DNA of 64,000 nucleotides from Mucor racemosus (GCA_027405735.1 JAPEHQ010000001.1:1240001-1304000); one strand, 5' to 3'; counted from the stretch's first letter, positions 34,985 to 46,497 are shown. Notes: generated from the letters alone by a model not told the origin. Made by a program: numbers and translations.

Positions 34985-35354
34985 TGTTACGCCAGGAGCC
35001 AGGAGATTATGTCAATCTCAAAGCTAAAGCATGTACTGAATCATTTAATGAAAATAAAGGGAAACTTCTATAAAATAAAAGAGCACATTAAAACTAAGGA
35101 ACTTAATTATAAGGTCGAAACAGCTTGTTTTATATTCACATTCTCTAATTATATGACTAATCTAAAATGAGTTTTTTTTATATATATAACCAATCAAGTC
35201 TAGGTGACACACACTAGCTCAACATTTATCAATACGTACAGTATAAACTGAGCTTTATAGCATAATAGCATAATACACAGCAATGTAGAACTTATCATAT
35301 CAAAATGTGTCATAATCTTAACCAAGGAATGTCCACAGACTTGTGGACGCAACT
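34985..35354. mobile_element. Solo-LTR-like insertion, family L4, copy 2 (370 bp)
   Basis: Matches 10714-11060 throughout (TGTTACGCCAG, AATCAAGTCTAGGTGACACA, TACACAGCAATGTAGAACTT). The flanking words TTTGA and TTTCA are a one-mismatch target duplication. The 3' terminus is uncertain by a few bases. Confidence 0.6.
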
Positions 35355-35359
35355 TTTCA

Positions 35360-37180
35360 ACTTTATCAAAATTGTTCAGCTCCAATCAAGTTTTCCAGGC
35401 TTTTGCATTTTCATCTTGTAGCCAGTTTTTGACAATACTCATTAATCTAGTAATAAAATCTTGATAAACTACAAGGCAAGCTAACACCAAATTGAATAAT
35501 GATGCAGAAATGACCAACTTAAAGTTAATAAACCGCATTTGAAATGAAAATAAGTGGATAAAATACTAAGGTATTGCAATGATGGGTATTAAGTGAAGTC
35601 TAGATTATTTTTTATTCTCTACCAGGATATCTAGGTTTTGGATGGCTGTAAAGACTTTTTTATTTTTTTATAAATTTTGTGAGTGCACTTTTTCTGTTAT
35701 AGAGATCCATGAAGGGATGACAGGTATGCAAATCTAAAACCATAGGATAGTAATCATTGGCATCTATCTAACGAATTTTACCTCGTCAAAAAATATTGAT
35801 TTTTGGTCGAGAAAATTGAGATTGAATGATTGATTTTTGGTGATACAAAAAAGGATTCATTTTGGACGAGGATATACAAGGAAAAATTTTCGCCGACCAA
35901 AAAAAAAAATCAAAAAAATGTATATCCCCACGAAAAATAGGGCTACAACTACGTATAAATACTCATTCTGTAGATAATTTTGTTGCGCATAATGTGAAAA
36001 TAAAATATTTTAGGGTTGCATTTGAATGAAGGGTACTTTTTGATCAAAAACCGTTAAAATTTGATATTAAATTTACTAGAAAATTTATGAGAAAAATATT
36101 TTCAAAACCTACACAGATCGATTCAGAATTAAAAACTGAACCCAAGATGTTTAATACGCTAGTTCAACTTACTATGCATTTTTGTGAGCAATTAAACATA
36201 CAAGGTTTTTTTTGGATTTTTTTGGATTTTTTTTCCATTTGAACACTTTTTGAATTGAAGCTCAGTCACCTGTGCATATCTGATTATACAATTTTATATG
36301 GTGATATTCAAAATCGGAGTGTGCCCCCATTTCGATAGATAATCAGGAAATAAAAAATGTATGGCTATACTTGTCATGTTACAGAATATTACTGGAAGGT
36401 TAATTTTAATCCAACTTGATCTGTAATCATATATAAATGCATCAAAATTATGACAACATAAGGTTTCCCTCCGCTTAAAGATTCAATTTAAAGTGTCTGA
36501 TATCTCGAGTTTTTAAAAGCTTAAGAACAATTATTGTTCTTAAGCTAAATCTTACTGTTTTGAATATTTTGGCATATTAAAGTTTCAGGGATTTTTATTT
36601 TTTTAAGATTTGGAGGACCCACTGTGACCCATAATCCTAAATTAAAACAAAAACATGTTTTGTTTTTTAGTTTTGACATTTTTTACAAAGGTACGGCGAT
36701 GAGAGATAAATGTCTAATCAAATTGTACTTCAGGCAGATGCGGTAGGCCTTCTTGAGATCCTCTACAGCAGCCTACAAAAAGTATTTTAAGTCTATGCGA
36801 AGTATAAAAAAAAGTATACATATAACAAATCTTTCTCTACGTGCCTCGACAGATGGCACATATCTCATGAAGCGTACACCCATGTCCGTAATTTTGATCT
36901 TGTTTTCGGGATCTGGTATTGTAACGTCTGTTTTATTGTCTTGAATCGTTTAAAGCATTCATGTTCTGTTTTAAAGCATTTCGAGTAAACATGTTTTTCA
37001 ATGTCAATACGCTTCAATAATTTGAAACCGGACCACTGCGCAGTATCTAAGAAGTTATGATTAATTAATTAAAAACTGGTAACCATGATTTAGATTAGGT
37101 GTTTCTTACTCTAAAATGAGCAGCAATTTTAGAAGACGTCAATTATCGCAGTGCTGTTTCATTTGATATATCATTAACAG
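35360..37180. other. Gene-free region with R2-like debris
   Basis: The stretch 35800-36240 shows R2-like phrases (GTTCAACTTACTATGCAT, ACGAGGATATACAAGGAAAA). On the minus strand around 36935-36720 a broken frame reads IPDPENKIKITDMGVRFMRY, then a stop, then AVEDLKKAYRICLKYN. This suggests an old coding remnant of unknown kind. No intact gene is seen. Confidence 0.4.
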
Positions 37181-37182
37181 TA

Positions 37183-37330
37183 TCTTCACCCTGAGACTCA
37201 ACCAGACTCAAGGTATTTTCGATCTGACTTCGAAATTGAGCAGTGAAATTGAAAAATTAAAAAGTATTTTTGAGTCACCCGCTTAAAATATTAAAAATAT
37301 CTTGAGTCTGGTTGAGTCTCAGGGTGAAGA
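37183..37330. mobile_element. MITE, family M2 (148 bp), TA target site
   Basis: Long terminal inverted repeats, TCTTCACCCTGAGACTCAAC at the left and its complement at the right, extend about 37 bp with one or two mismatches. They enclose a short AT-rich centre. TA flanks both sides (37181-37182 and 37331-37332), as for Tc1/mariner-type elements. It lies about 290 bp upstream of the first possible exon of the Fanzor-like gene. Confidence 0.9.
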
Positions 37331-37616
37331 TATTGGGTTTGAGTTGCTTATGCTGAAAAATATGCAAGGACAGTAGTAGTATTCACAAGTTTTGACTTGT
37401 GAAAAAACCTTTGACATGTTGGCAATAAGAGTCGCACAGTAGTTTGCTTCGGTTCATTTGTATTAATAGCCCTTAAAAACACTATAAATAAAGAAAACTA
37501 TCTTTTGATTCTTCTGTATTTACCTAATATATTAGCTACTAAATAATAAATAATCAAAATCTACATACTCGTCATCAATATTTTACTTAAAGCATTATTT
37601 TTATACAAAAAAAACC

Positions 37617-37787
37617 ATGAGCTCCCCATCCCCTACCGAGAATAATATTTGTAAAAGACGTCTTATTGTTGAAGATGAAGAAGAAATCGAAGCAGAAATC
37701 GAAAACCAACATGTTCTCATGGATGCTGTAGATCAAAACCACCCAACGTTTGTACCTTATACTAAAAGTTTCACTAGTTTATGTACG
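37617..37787 (+). CDS. Possible first exon of the Fanzor-like gene (acidic N-terminus)
   Basis: The ATG at 37617 (context AAACCATGAGC) opens a 57-codon frame, MSSPSPTENNICKRRLIVED, followed by a Glu-rich stretch, up to CTV and a TAA. A donor-like GTATAA stands at 37788. The region up to 38017 holds a frame (PNKSFGLIWPHSVSEETPLL, ANIECISID) that looks coding but is bounded by stops. I could not find phases that join exon 1, this segment and the long frame, so the 5' structure is unresolved. It may be broken, or it may use further small introns. Confidence 0.4.
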
Positions 37788-37961
37788 GTATAATATCAAA
37801 ACAACAAAGAAGTTCATATATCTGCAATTAACCTTTTTTAACAACTTGCGAACTTGACATTCTGCAAAACCAAATAAATCATTTGGATTGATTTGGCCCC
37901 ACAGCGTGAGCGAGGAAACCCCGCTGTTGGCCAACATTGAATGTATTAGCATCGACAACAT

Positions 37962-40900
37962 TTGATCTTTCTTTTCTTCTTTGTCTATTGTAATAACATC
38001 TCAATGCACATAAAAAGAAAACAATTAAATATATACGTTCCTGGCACTACAAGGAGAAATTTACCAGCAACTTTGGAAACACAAACAACTAGTCGTAGAA
38101 GAGCAACAACTGATGATGATGAAGCTTATATGAACTCGTTGAAAACTCAATTTAGACATAGAATCATAAAGCATATCAAAACATGCCATGATGAAAACGA
38201 GTCTTTCGATGATTTATACAAAACATTGATGCAGTTAAAACAACTTCCAAGAGGTGTGGTCTCAAGCGCTGAACAGAGCATCAATGCACCAGTAAATTCA
38301 ATCGTAGTGTATCTAAATCGTGTAACAAGAACAGCCAAAAAGAAAAGCATTGAACATTGGAAAGACTATGTAAAAGAAAATTTTGAATCCCTCAAAGATT
38401 CAGTAACGATACAAGAAGAATCCACTGCAGCTCAAGAAGGCATTGAAGAGCAAGAAGAAGTAGATGAAGAAGAACCGGAAGAAATAGATGATAATGAAGT
38501 AGAAGACGACGTAGCACATAGAACTTGCTCTGCATCCTTCTCATCAGTTATTCGAAAGGATTTGCCACAAAATTGTCGATCAACATTCATTGGTACTATC
38601 AATAAAACCATTGAACAAGCTTCAGATTACTTGGCTGATTTCAGCAAGCAAGTAATGAAAATGTTGCTGCTTTTCAAAGACAATCAATTTATCACAAATA
38701 GCGGCAATATTCAATTAGTGTACCAAGAGGGACAAAGTCTCAATCCAGTGTTACCAGTAGGATATCTACACGAGGATGTGATTGTGCCTAAGCCCTTAAA
38801 TAGTCAATTCCTGCAGACTGATAGCCTGAAAGAAGAGTACAATGCATTATTCCAAGAGGCTCACTTTGATCAAATCCATTCAACTTACTTTGGATCAAAA
38901 GGAATTAGCAAATCCACCCTGAATACGGCACGACTTCATAAAGCAATAGTAAACTTACTTGGGCGTGATGAGGAGAATGTTTACAATGATTTGTCGTCTC
39001 ACGTTATGAAAATGGCAAGAAATGTTTATATCGCCAATTTCATGAATATGTGGGCAGATAACACAATCGTAAACAAAGCATTGAACAGGCTCTTGAATAT
39101 TCTATTGATTGTCCATTTATCTCCTGCTCGTGATCAAGAATTCAAGAAGAAACGCGAGGAGCTCAAAGGAAAGAATAAGGGAAAGAATAGACAGCCTCCC
39201 AACAATAATTGTGCCATTCCAGTAAACTCGATGTCACTCATCAACAAAACTTATAATGGACGCAGAAGGCTTTTCGCTGACGAGATTAAAAGAAGAAATC
39301 GTTATATCGAGAAAGGAGGAGATTGGGTTGTCAAGCAATGGAAAGCTAGCTTGTGTCAGCAAAGACTGAACTCATATGCAGATGTTTTGCAAAGAGAGGT
39401 AAGATTGATGGACAATCGAATTGAAAAAGTATATTAAACAACCTTCTTCTAGAAACAAAAGCGGCAAGTGAGACAAGAGCAGTAACGTCAACAAGAAGAA
39501 GAGCAAGGCATCAAAATGCAAGAAGCGTTGGTAGAAGAAGAGATTCAAGATGTTGACATGGAAGATATTTTGGTAGAAGAGGACACCTCGCGAAAAAGAA
39601 TAAACCAGTTAAAGCAGATAACAAGAGCAGCTCTTTTTGAGGAAAAACCAATTTGCAAAGCATATTTTGTTGGTAAATTGAGCAACATTAGCGACAAAGA
39701 AGAGGAGGTCATCTTGAAGATTATTAAATTTGTAAAGCCATACATGGCATCTAGAGCCACATACCATGTCTTTTCACATCAAATTCCCTTTCTCTTGATG
39801 GTTAATCAAGTATTGCGTTCTGTTGGTTACCATGGGCAAGTGGTGAAATTGACCCCCATTATCAGGCCTACAAATCTGCACGCGTTATGGATTGATGCTA
39901 CTACATTACACTCTTTGTTTTGTGCTCGAAAGCTGGAACATAAGATGGTACTCCATGATTTCGAAGGGAACGTCATTCGTGCGGCTTCAGTTACGTCTCA
40001 AAAGGATGCTGTGTTTAGTAGTTTTTTCGACATAGATCGTCTAAAAACAATATGTGCTGGCTACGGGTTGCAATTTGCCTACCGTATGCATGTACTACCT
40101 GGACTTCAATGTGTGAGAATCCTTGGTACTAGGAATTACCAAAAGCATAAACAGAAGAATAAACAGCAAACTCCTGTGACTCAGACATCCACAAGAAGCA
40201 ATGAGATCAACAGCAGAATTGCAGCATTGATTGACCAGAAGACCACAATAGAGAAAAGGTTAAAGGACGCTCAAATTACACTTAATAAATATCTACTTGG
40301 TTCAGAAAGTGCTTCTCAACTGAAAAAAAAATGGAATGATGAAAATATAGATATAGACTCGCTGCATAAAGAGATACCAGTGACCAAGAAAAAGAAGAGA
40401 CAATTGATTCAAGAAGTAGTGAAAGCAAAGCAAGAACTGTCCAGTGCCAATAATGACATCTACAAGCAGAGATATGACGCTACCTCCTCTGCTGAAAGAA
40501 GACAGATAATACCAGTCGAGCCCAACAAGCCTTGCCATCACAAGGTGGAGGAGTGTATTATTGATCAAAAAGTAGATGAAGACCAACTTGTATTTTCAGG
40601 GACAGATAACGGTATTGTCAATGTTACGGAGACAGTTGCTTTTGGTGTCGATAGGTTGAAATATCATCTTCGTTTGTACAATCGCTTTCAAGTATTACAA
40701 GATCAAGGTAATTTAATACTCGTTGATATCTTGCTTCTGGCTAATTTTTAATGCACAAATTTTAGAAAACGCTTATATGGAAGAGAAAGAAGACGCTCAG
40801 TTGAAGAAATTGCCCACATCGTTCAAGATAAGGAGTGCCGCCCTCCGCCAACATAGTGGTCTTGCTTCTTTTTCGTCTTCGCTCAATAGAAGAAAGCGCC

Positions 40901-41616
40901 TCACAGTCTTAGGTCAAAATGTTGCTGACCTTGAAAGTGATCTTTCTGAGTCCAGTATACAGCAATGTGGTACAATTGATGAACTGGATGCAACATTCAC
41001 TCGCCATTCCCAAGCAAAGTCATGTATTCGTCAATTTTACTTTTCAAGATCGAGTGCAAATAAAAAAAGACGATTAGAATTAACGAAAAATCGATTTTAT
41101 GATAGACTTGCATCAAAGGAACGAAAATTTACGAAAGCATCGTCCCCTATTATGTTTATTGGAGATCGTGGGCATGCAATCAGGTCTCCTATTAAAGGAC
41201 ATTTGCGATTTGGTGGATATTGGAAAGAACTGAGACATTCTCGATATACGCCTACATTGATCACAAATGAACACAACAGTTCTCAGACCTGCCTTTGGTG
41301 TTTCAGCAAATTATCACATCCGTATACTGCAAAAGATGGTACAGTCAAGAAGACTAATGGGTCATTCATTTGTTTGAACGATGTCTGCCCAAATAAGTCT
41401 GTCGTCATGAGCAGGGATTGTCTTTCTGCATTAGCGATTGGCCTCGCTGGTGCTGCTCAGCTTATGCTTGGTTACACCTTTCCTTGCTTTGATCCAAAAA
41501 ACACAACAGCGAAACAAGCAATGTTTTCTCAATTAGCTCTGTCATTTTCGGATAGAAAACAGCAGACAAGCTGGCCCTCCGTTGGGGGTAGTACGACGAG
41601 AGCTTCGGCTCTTTGA
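37962..41616 (+). CDS. Fanzor/TnpB-like RuvC nuclease of a eukaryotic OMEGA system, possibly decayed
   Basis: Likely exons are (37962 or 38018)-39398, 39453-40707 and 40766-41616. The introns at 39399-39452 and 40708-40765 have GTAAG/GTAAT donors and TAG acceptors, and together the frames span about 1180 codons. The C-terminal part shows the TnpB/Fanzor pattern. A RuvC-I Asp lies in FSGTDNGIVNV (codon near 40605). PIMFIGDRGHAIRSPIKGH is a RuvC-II-like strand, and a Glu in ITNEHNSSQTC is at 41269. The zinc ribbon is CLWC then CLNDVC, and the RuvC-III Asp is in SRDCLSALAIG (41416). Family members are RNA-guided DNA nucleases carried by transposons. The first 480 codons are a charged alpha-helical region without a recognised domain. 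A TAA at 39483 interrupts an otherwise continuous Gln/Glu/Arg-rich frame, unless a weak alternative acceptor at 39503 is used. The gene may therefore be a pseudogene. Confidence 0.7.
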
Positions 41617-44181
41617 GGTAAGTTTATATTCATTAGACATAACTCAATACTAAATCAATTCATTCTTTAATTCTAAATTCAAATTCACCTTTGGTAAGTA
41701 AAATCCTTCCACATTTGTTACCCAGTCAACTAATCAAATCTCTCTTTCCTTTTTGAACTACTTAGCTTGCTATACCCTCTCAGTATCTTCGGTCTCCTTT
41801 TTAATAGATTTATGGTCTTAATGGGATTTGGTTGTATTGATTTCAGTAACTCCAAGAGATCAAAGTGTTGGTTGCTATAATTTTTCTCAAAGCATTGTTT
41901 TACTGTTATCGGCCCAATATATAGTCATGATCATATCAGTATAATAAGTTACTCTGCTGAGTAGCAGTTTATAACTTACTCTCATTAGTACCAGACGATA
42001 CATCAAACTTCAACACATCTTTTGGTATGGAATTTTCATGATTTGTTTGAACTTTTTGTAACTTTTTAATATAACACTATGGGAAAAAAAAAGTAAATAC
42101 ATGATATCACGAAAATAATGTTATTTTTGATTTTTAATATACATAGTTTAACAAGAAAAATTGTAATGAATCAAATTATCACTATAATAATTCACAGCAG
42201 TAATGCTCATCTCAATTGTTCCTATTAAATACTACTAGGAAATCCTTCCATAATTCCTTGTAGAATTATCTGCCTTTCTTCCTCTTTACATCTTTATTTA
42301 TTTTCCTTAATAAATATCTAATTTACAAATAAGAACACCAACCTTCCTTCAACTAATGTTCACTGATCTCTAATATTAAAAATCATATCATTGGCATATT
42401 ATTTTGACCATAATATTTATCAAAGATCACAGATCATTACACAAAACATGATTAAATTATGATAATGTAAATAAAGAATGCTATTTAATTACATTTACGT
42501 ACATTAATTAATGCTAATGTGGATTATTTACATTATTTACATTATTTATCATATTTTATATATCATATTTTGTCATTATTTTCCCCGTAAAATCATTTTA
42601 TATCTCACGGAGTACTCAAAAACGTAAAATTCGTTACTTTTTCCTTAAAACTATATGCAACTTTTCATTTCTGCCCAACCTTTTCCCGACTAAATAACGG
42701 CAAAACATAACTCACGTTTTTTGCTTCGTGCTTGACCTGACAAGATGAATTGAAAGGCATATCGCTTTAAATGGGCATTTGGGCTATTGTTCATTAATCC
42801 ATCTTCTAGTAATCTAAAATGATAATTACAATGTTTAGATTTAATTATTAGCATCACTTGACTTTTCCAGGGTTTAGTATACTTCCAAATAGGTGAACCT
42901 ATACATTAAATCATGGTAAGGAACCAAAGGACGTGCAAACAGCAAATCCAATCGCATATTTTGAATTGCTGGTTTCAGATCCATCATTTTTATGTTTTAA
43001 ATGTTGTAAAACACTATAAAAACTTAAGAATTTACGTAAATTGTTATAGAGGTAGCCTTTCTTCAGATGTATTAGAGACGTTTTTGATTTCAAAAAAACG
43101 TCGATTTTTGATGGAGATATTACAAAATTTTCGTAAGCCCCATTTTTTTATGCCATAAAATTGCTGTTGTCCAAAAAATTAACGAAAATTTTGATTTTCT
43201 CATCAAAGAATGGTGATAAAACTACAAACAAGCACTTGATCTGTAGATAATAAGCTCTGTTATTATTATATTAGACTCAAATGAGTTTATCCGGCTATAA
43301 TATATAATTTTAGTTGAAAAACCATCGTTTTCAATTTTTGGCCTAAGAAATAAATTTAGCTGATAAATATTCCAAGCAAGTTGCATTAGGAAGAAAATCA
43401 AAATATAACTTAGCTGACACTCATTTTCAACTTACTATAGCGTTTACCGCATAAAATTACATGCGAATTAGTAATGAAATTTGTCATGTTCAAGTTCAGC
43501 TATACAACAATTTCGCAAAAAAAAACTGATTATCATATGCTGATACCTACAAAGATTTATCATTTTTCTCTAAATAAAAACAATGTCATATTTTCAACAT
43601 CTTGATTAATATGTTTGCTAATTTCAGTTTGCATTGGCATAATTTTGTCATGTTGTAGAAATTCTTTAAAAATTGGTTTACAGTAGTAAGCTCTTCTCAT
43701 GTAGTTGCACAAGATGAAGTTAATGTCGATCGACAAGGCCTTGCACTTATTTAGAGATATGTTACAGGTAACACAGTGGAAGTAGCGTTGGATTTCATAG
43801 AATATATTGTACTTCACTCGATATTGGGAATTCAAGAGGCCTCATATACAGTAGAAATATAGCAAAATTATTCTTGAATCAAACTCTAATTTTCATTTTG
43901 ATTTCGAGTGGATTCATGTGTAGCTTTTATAATCTGAAACGGGAGCAAAGTTTTGTTGTGTAAAAACAATACCCTAAAATAGATATGGTATATCGAGAAG
44001 GGGGTCTTACTCCATATCGTCCTACGCATAAATGTCCCGTTTCCAAACTCCAACCACCGCTGCCACATTTTACATTACTTTCCCCCCTCATTTCCTATAT
44101 ATAAACCATCATTAATTTATTAAATGGTCTTCTCCGCTATTTAATCTTTTTCGTTTTCCAAATACTACACATTTTATAACC
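41617..44181. other. Gene-free region 3' of the Fanzor-like gene
   Basis: It contains a GTAAG just after the stop codon and a short palindrome CTGCTGAGTAGCAG at 41955. Repeated TTATTTACA words follow near 42520, and an R2-like fragment lies at 42605-42710. No protein-coding gene is evident. If the element is a true OMEGA unit, its guide RNA and right end would be sought in the first several hundred bases. The last 100 bp before 44182 are pyrimidine-rich promoter sequence of the next gene. Confidence 0.4.
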
Positions 44182-45608
44182 ATGTTAGAATCTATTCCCG
44201 GCAAAGTATTTGTTGTGGGTGTAGTATTACTCATATCATTTATTGCTTATTCATCACAACTGATATTGTTTCTACCTGCATACGGGGGGTGGAACTCTAC
44301 TAGTTTAATCATGTTATTACCGTTAAACCTGTTGGTTGCCATGGTGTTTTATAACTATTACCTTTCTGTAACCACAGATCCCGGAAAGATACCTTTACAT
44401 TGGGTAAGTTTTTTTACTTTCTGGTAAGAAATTTGAAAATATTCTAATTTTTTTCTTTCAGGAACCACCTTCTTCTTTAGTTGTATCAAAAGAAATAACA
44501 TCAGAAGGTATTACAGGACCAAGATATTGTAAGAGTTGTAACGTTTATAAACCACCAAGAAGTCATCATTGTCGATACTGTGGGCGATGTGTGTTGAAAA
44601 TGGATCATCACTGTCCATGGATAGACAACTGCGTTGGATACGATAATTATGGCCATTTTATGCGATTCATCATTTACGCAAATATGGCTTGTTCTTATGT
44701 TATTTTATTATTAATTGGAAGAGTGAGAGCAATCATGGACGCAATTCGACATTTCCAAGTATGTATTCTATTATTAGTATGATCTTATTCATTATACTTA
44801 CGCTATTTCCCTCTTAAAAAACCAGTTCGATGCTGAGCCAGACACAACTCAAATTATATTTATGGTGCTTAATTTTGTATTTGCTTTCATTGTGGTCTTT
44901 TGTGTTGGTATATTAACATGCTACCAACTTTATTGCATGTCAAAAAATCAAACAAACATTGAATCTTGGGAGAGAGGAAAAGTTGAAGGATTAGTCAAGA
45001 GAGGAAAGATTCCACCTGTGAGTAGAATTATGCCATAAATAATATCCAGTTTTAGTAATTTAAAAACTTTATAGGTTAATTACCCCTTTGATATTGGGTT
45101 TTATAGAAATTTGTGTGAAGTGTTAGGTCCAAATCCATTAACATGGTTGTGGCCTAAAAAGATGCAAGGGGATGGATTATCTTTTCCTGTTACTCCAGAA
45201 ACAGATCCTCGTTTGCCTTATTACTGGCCACCTAGAGATCCAGATGATCTCAGACCATCTATTTTCTCTTCAAAATACAAGAGACAACAAGAAACACAAC
45301 GATTATTAGCTGAGGATCCAGATGCAGTATTAGAAGAATCTGATGGTTATTATGATTCTGGTAGTTTTGTAACAGATAGTGAAGCTGAATATTCAATTGA
45401 AGATGAAGAGGAGGGTATGCGACATTTAGTAAATAATCGTTTATACGACTTATCAGGTACTTACTTTGATAATACTCCACGAACAGGTCAACATAGACGC
45501 AATCCTCATAGGACTCCATTAGATGATAGTGTTGATAGTGATAGTGATACGATACCTCTATCTACATTTGCCAATAAGAAAAAGATTCCCTCTTCAAAAG
45601 AAGATTAA
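44182..45608 (+). CDS. pfa4: DHHC palmitoyltransferase, Pfa4-like
   Basis: Attaches palmitate to cysteines of membrane proteins; fungal Pfa4 acts in the ER, for example on chitin synthase. Four exons (44182-44403, 44462-44758, 44826-45017, 45075-45608) join in frame to 414 residues. Two N-terminal membrane helices are followed by the Cys-rich domain [19 protein letters not shown] and the catalytic [14 protein letters not shown] (about residues 120-133). Two more helices follow, then the TTxE-type motif (NIESWERGK). The tail [19 protein letters not shown] is the Pfa4 signature. The C-terminus is acidic and Ser-rich ([10 protein letters not shown]), probably disordered. The length matches fungal Pfa4 (about 400-440). 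It is convergent with tim23, with 235 bp between stop codons. Confidence 0.9.
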
Positions 45609-45640
45609 TTTATAATGTACATTTCCTAATTATTTTATCA

Positions 45641-45642
<2 letters not shown>

Positions 45643-45683
<41 letters not shown>
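45643..45683. repeat. Uninterrupted run of 41 adenines
   Basis: It lies directly after TCAATAAAA, within the 3' region of the palmitoyltransferase gene. It may be a slippage-prone homopolymer at the polyadenylation signal. Confidence 0.9.
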
Positions 45684-45687
<4 letters not shown>

Positions 45688-45843
45688 ATATATCAAAATA
45701 AAAGACATGGCTATATTTCGTCTATTTTATTGTAGTTTTTCTGAATATTGACCCAATGTGATTCTTCTTTTTTTGCTTGTTACTATGTATAAAATGGTGT
45801 AATAATTGTAATAAATAAATCGTGTATATATATAAATGTGATT

Positions 45844-46497
45844 TTATCCAGCCAAAACATCAACTAAAACTGTCCAAGCACCAGCGACACCAGCACAAAC
45901 AGCAGCAGAAATACCTGCAACTCTAGGGCCAGCTGTACATTTGAAAATAGCACCTGAAATTGCACCTGCAGCCAAACTATTGAATACATCATGGGTACCT
46001 CTTGAATAATCAATCAATGAATTGGTACCGTTATAAATCATAGCAATGACACCAACTGCATTACCAACACCGGGACCTCTACGTGTAATTGAGTTGAGAG
46101 TAGTATTCAAACGTACTCTAGGAGCACCAGAACTCTTTTTAAGGCCTTCCATCATACCATAAGCACCACCTAAAGTCAAACCTGCCAAATAAGTGGTACC
46201 TGTACCATAACAAAGATCATCAGACCAACCACGAGAAGGTGCTAAACCAGTAGAAGTTCCAACAGGAGCATCTTCTACTTGTAAAAAGTCAAGACCTTGT
46301 AAAGACATGGGTTGAAGTCTATTAGCGTCAAGAGTAATACTTGACATAAAGTCAGGCATTTTTTCATAACCATCATCTCCAACATTGAATGTAGTTTCTT
46401 CAAATGAATTGGATGTGGGTGAATATAAATCATCAGCATTTTGTTGAGGTTGTTCTACATCAGGTGCAGTGCTTGATCCAAAACCAAAGATTCCCAT
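45844..46497 (-). CDS. tim23: Mitochondrial inner-membrane translocase subunit Tim23
   Basis: The channel-forming subunit of the TIM23 complex, which imports presequence proteins. A single exon gives 217 residues. An N-terminal acidic intermembrane-space part (about 95 residues, MGIFGFGSSTAPDVEQ onwards) is followed by the Tim17/22/23 domain with four hydrophobic segments. These include GTTYLAGLTLGGAYGMMEGL, GPGVGNAVGVIAMIYNG and SLAAGAISGAIFKCTAGPR, the last with the conserved Gly-rich spacing and Arg. The Met at 46497 is preferred over an upstream in-frame Met (46572), because the extra 25 residues are encoded by an A-rich leader (18 consecutive A in mRNA sense). The length agrees with fungal Tim23. 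Confidence 0.95.
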   Translation of the reverse strand: MGIFGFGSSTAPDVEQPQQNADDLYSPTSNSFEETTFNVGDDGYEKMPDFMSSITLDANRLQPMSLQGLDFLQVEDAPVGTSTGLAPSRGWSDDLCYGTGTTYLAGLTLGGAYGMMEGLKKSSGAPRVRLNTTLNSITRRGPGVGNAVGVIAMIYNGTNSLIDYSRGTHDVFNSLAAGAISGAIFKCTAGPRVAGISAAVCAGVAGAWTVLVDVLAG

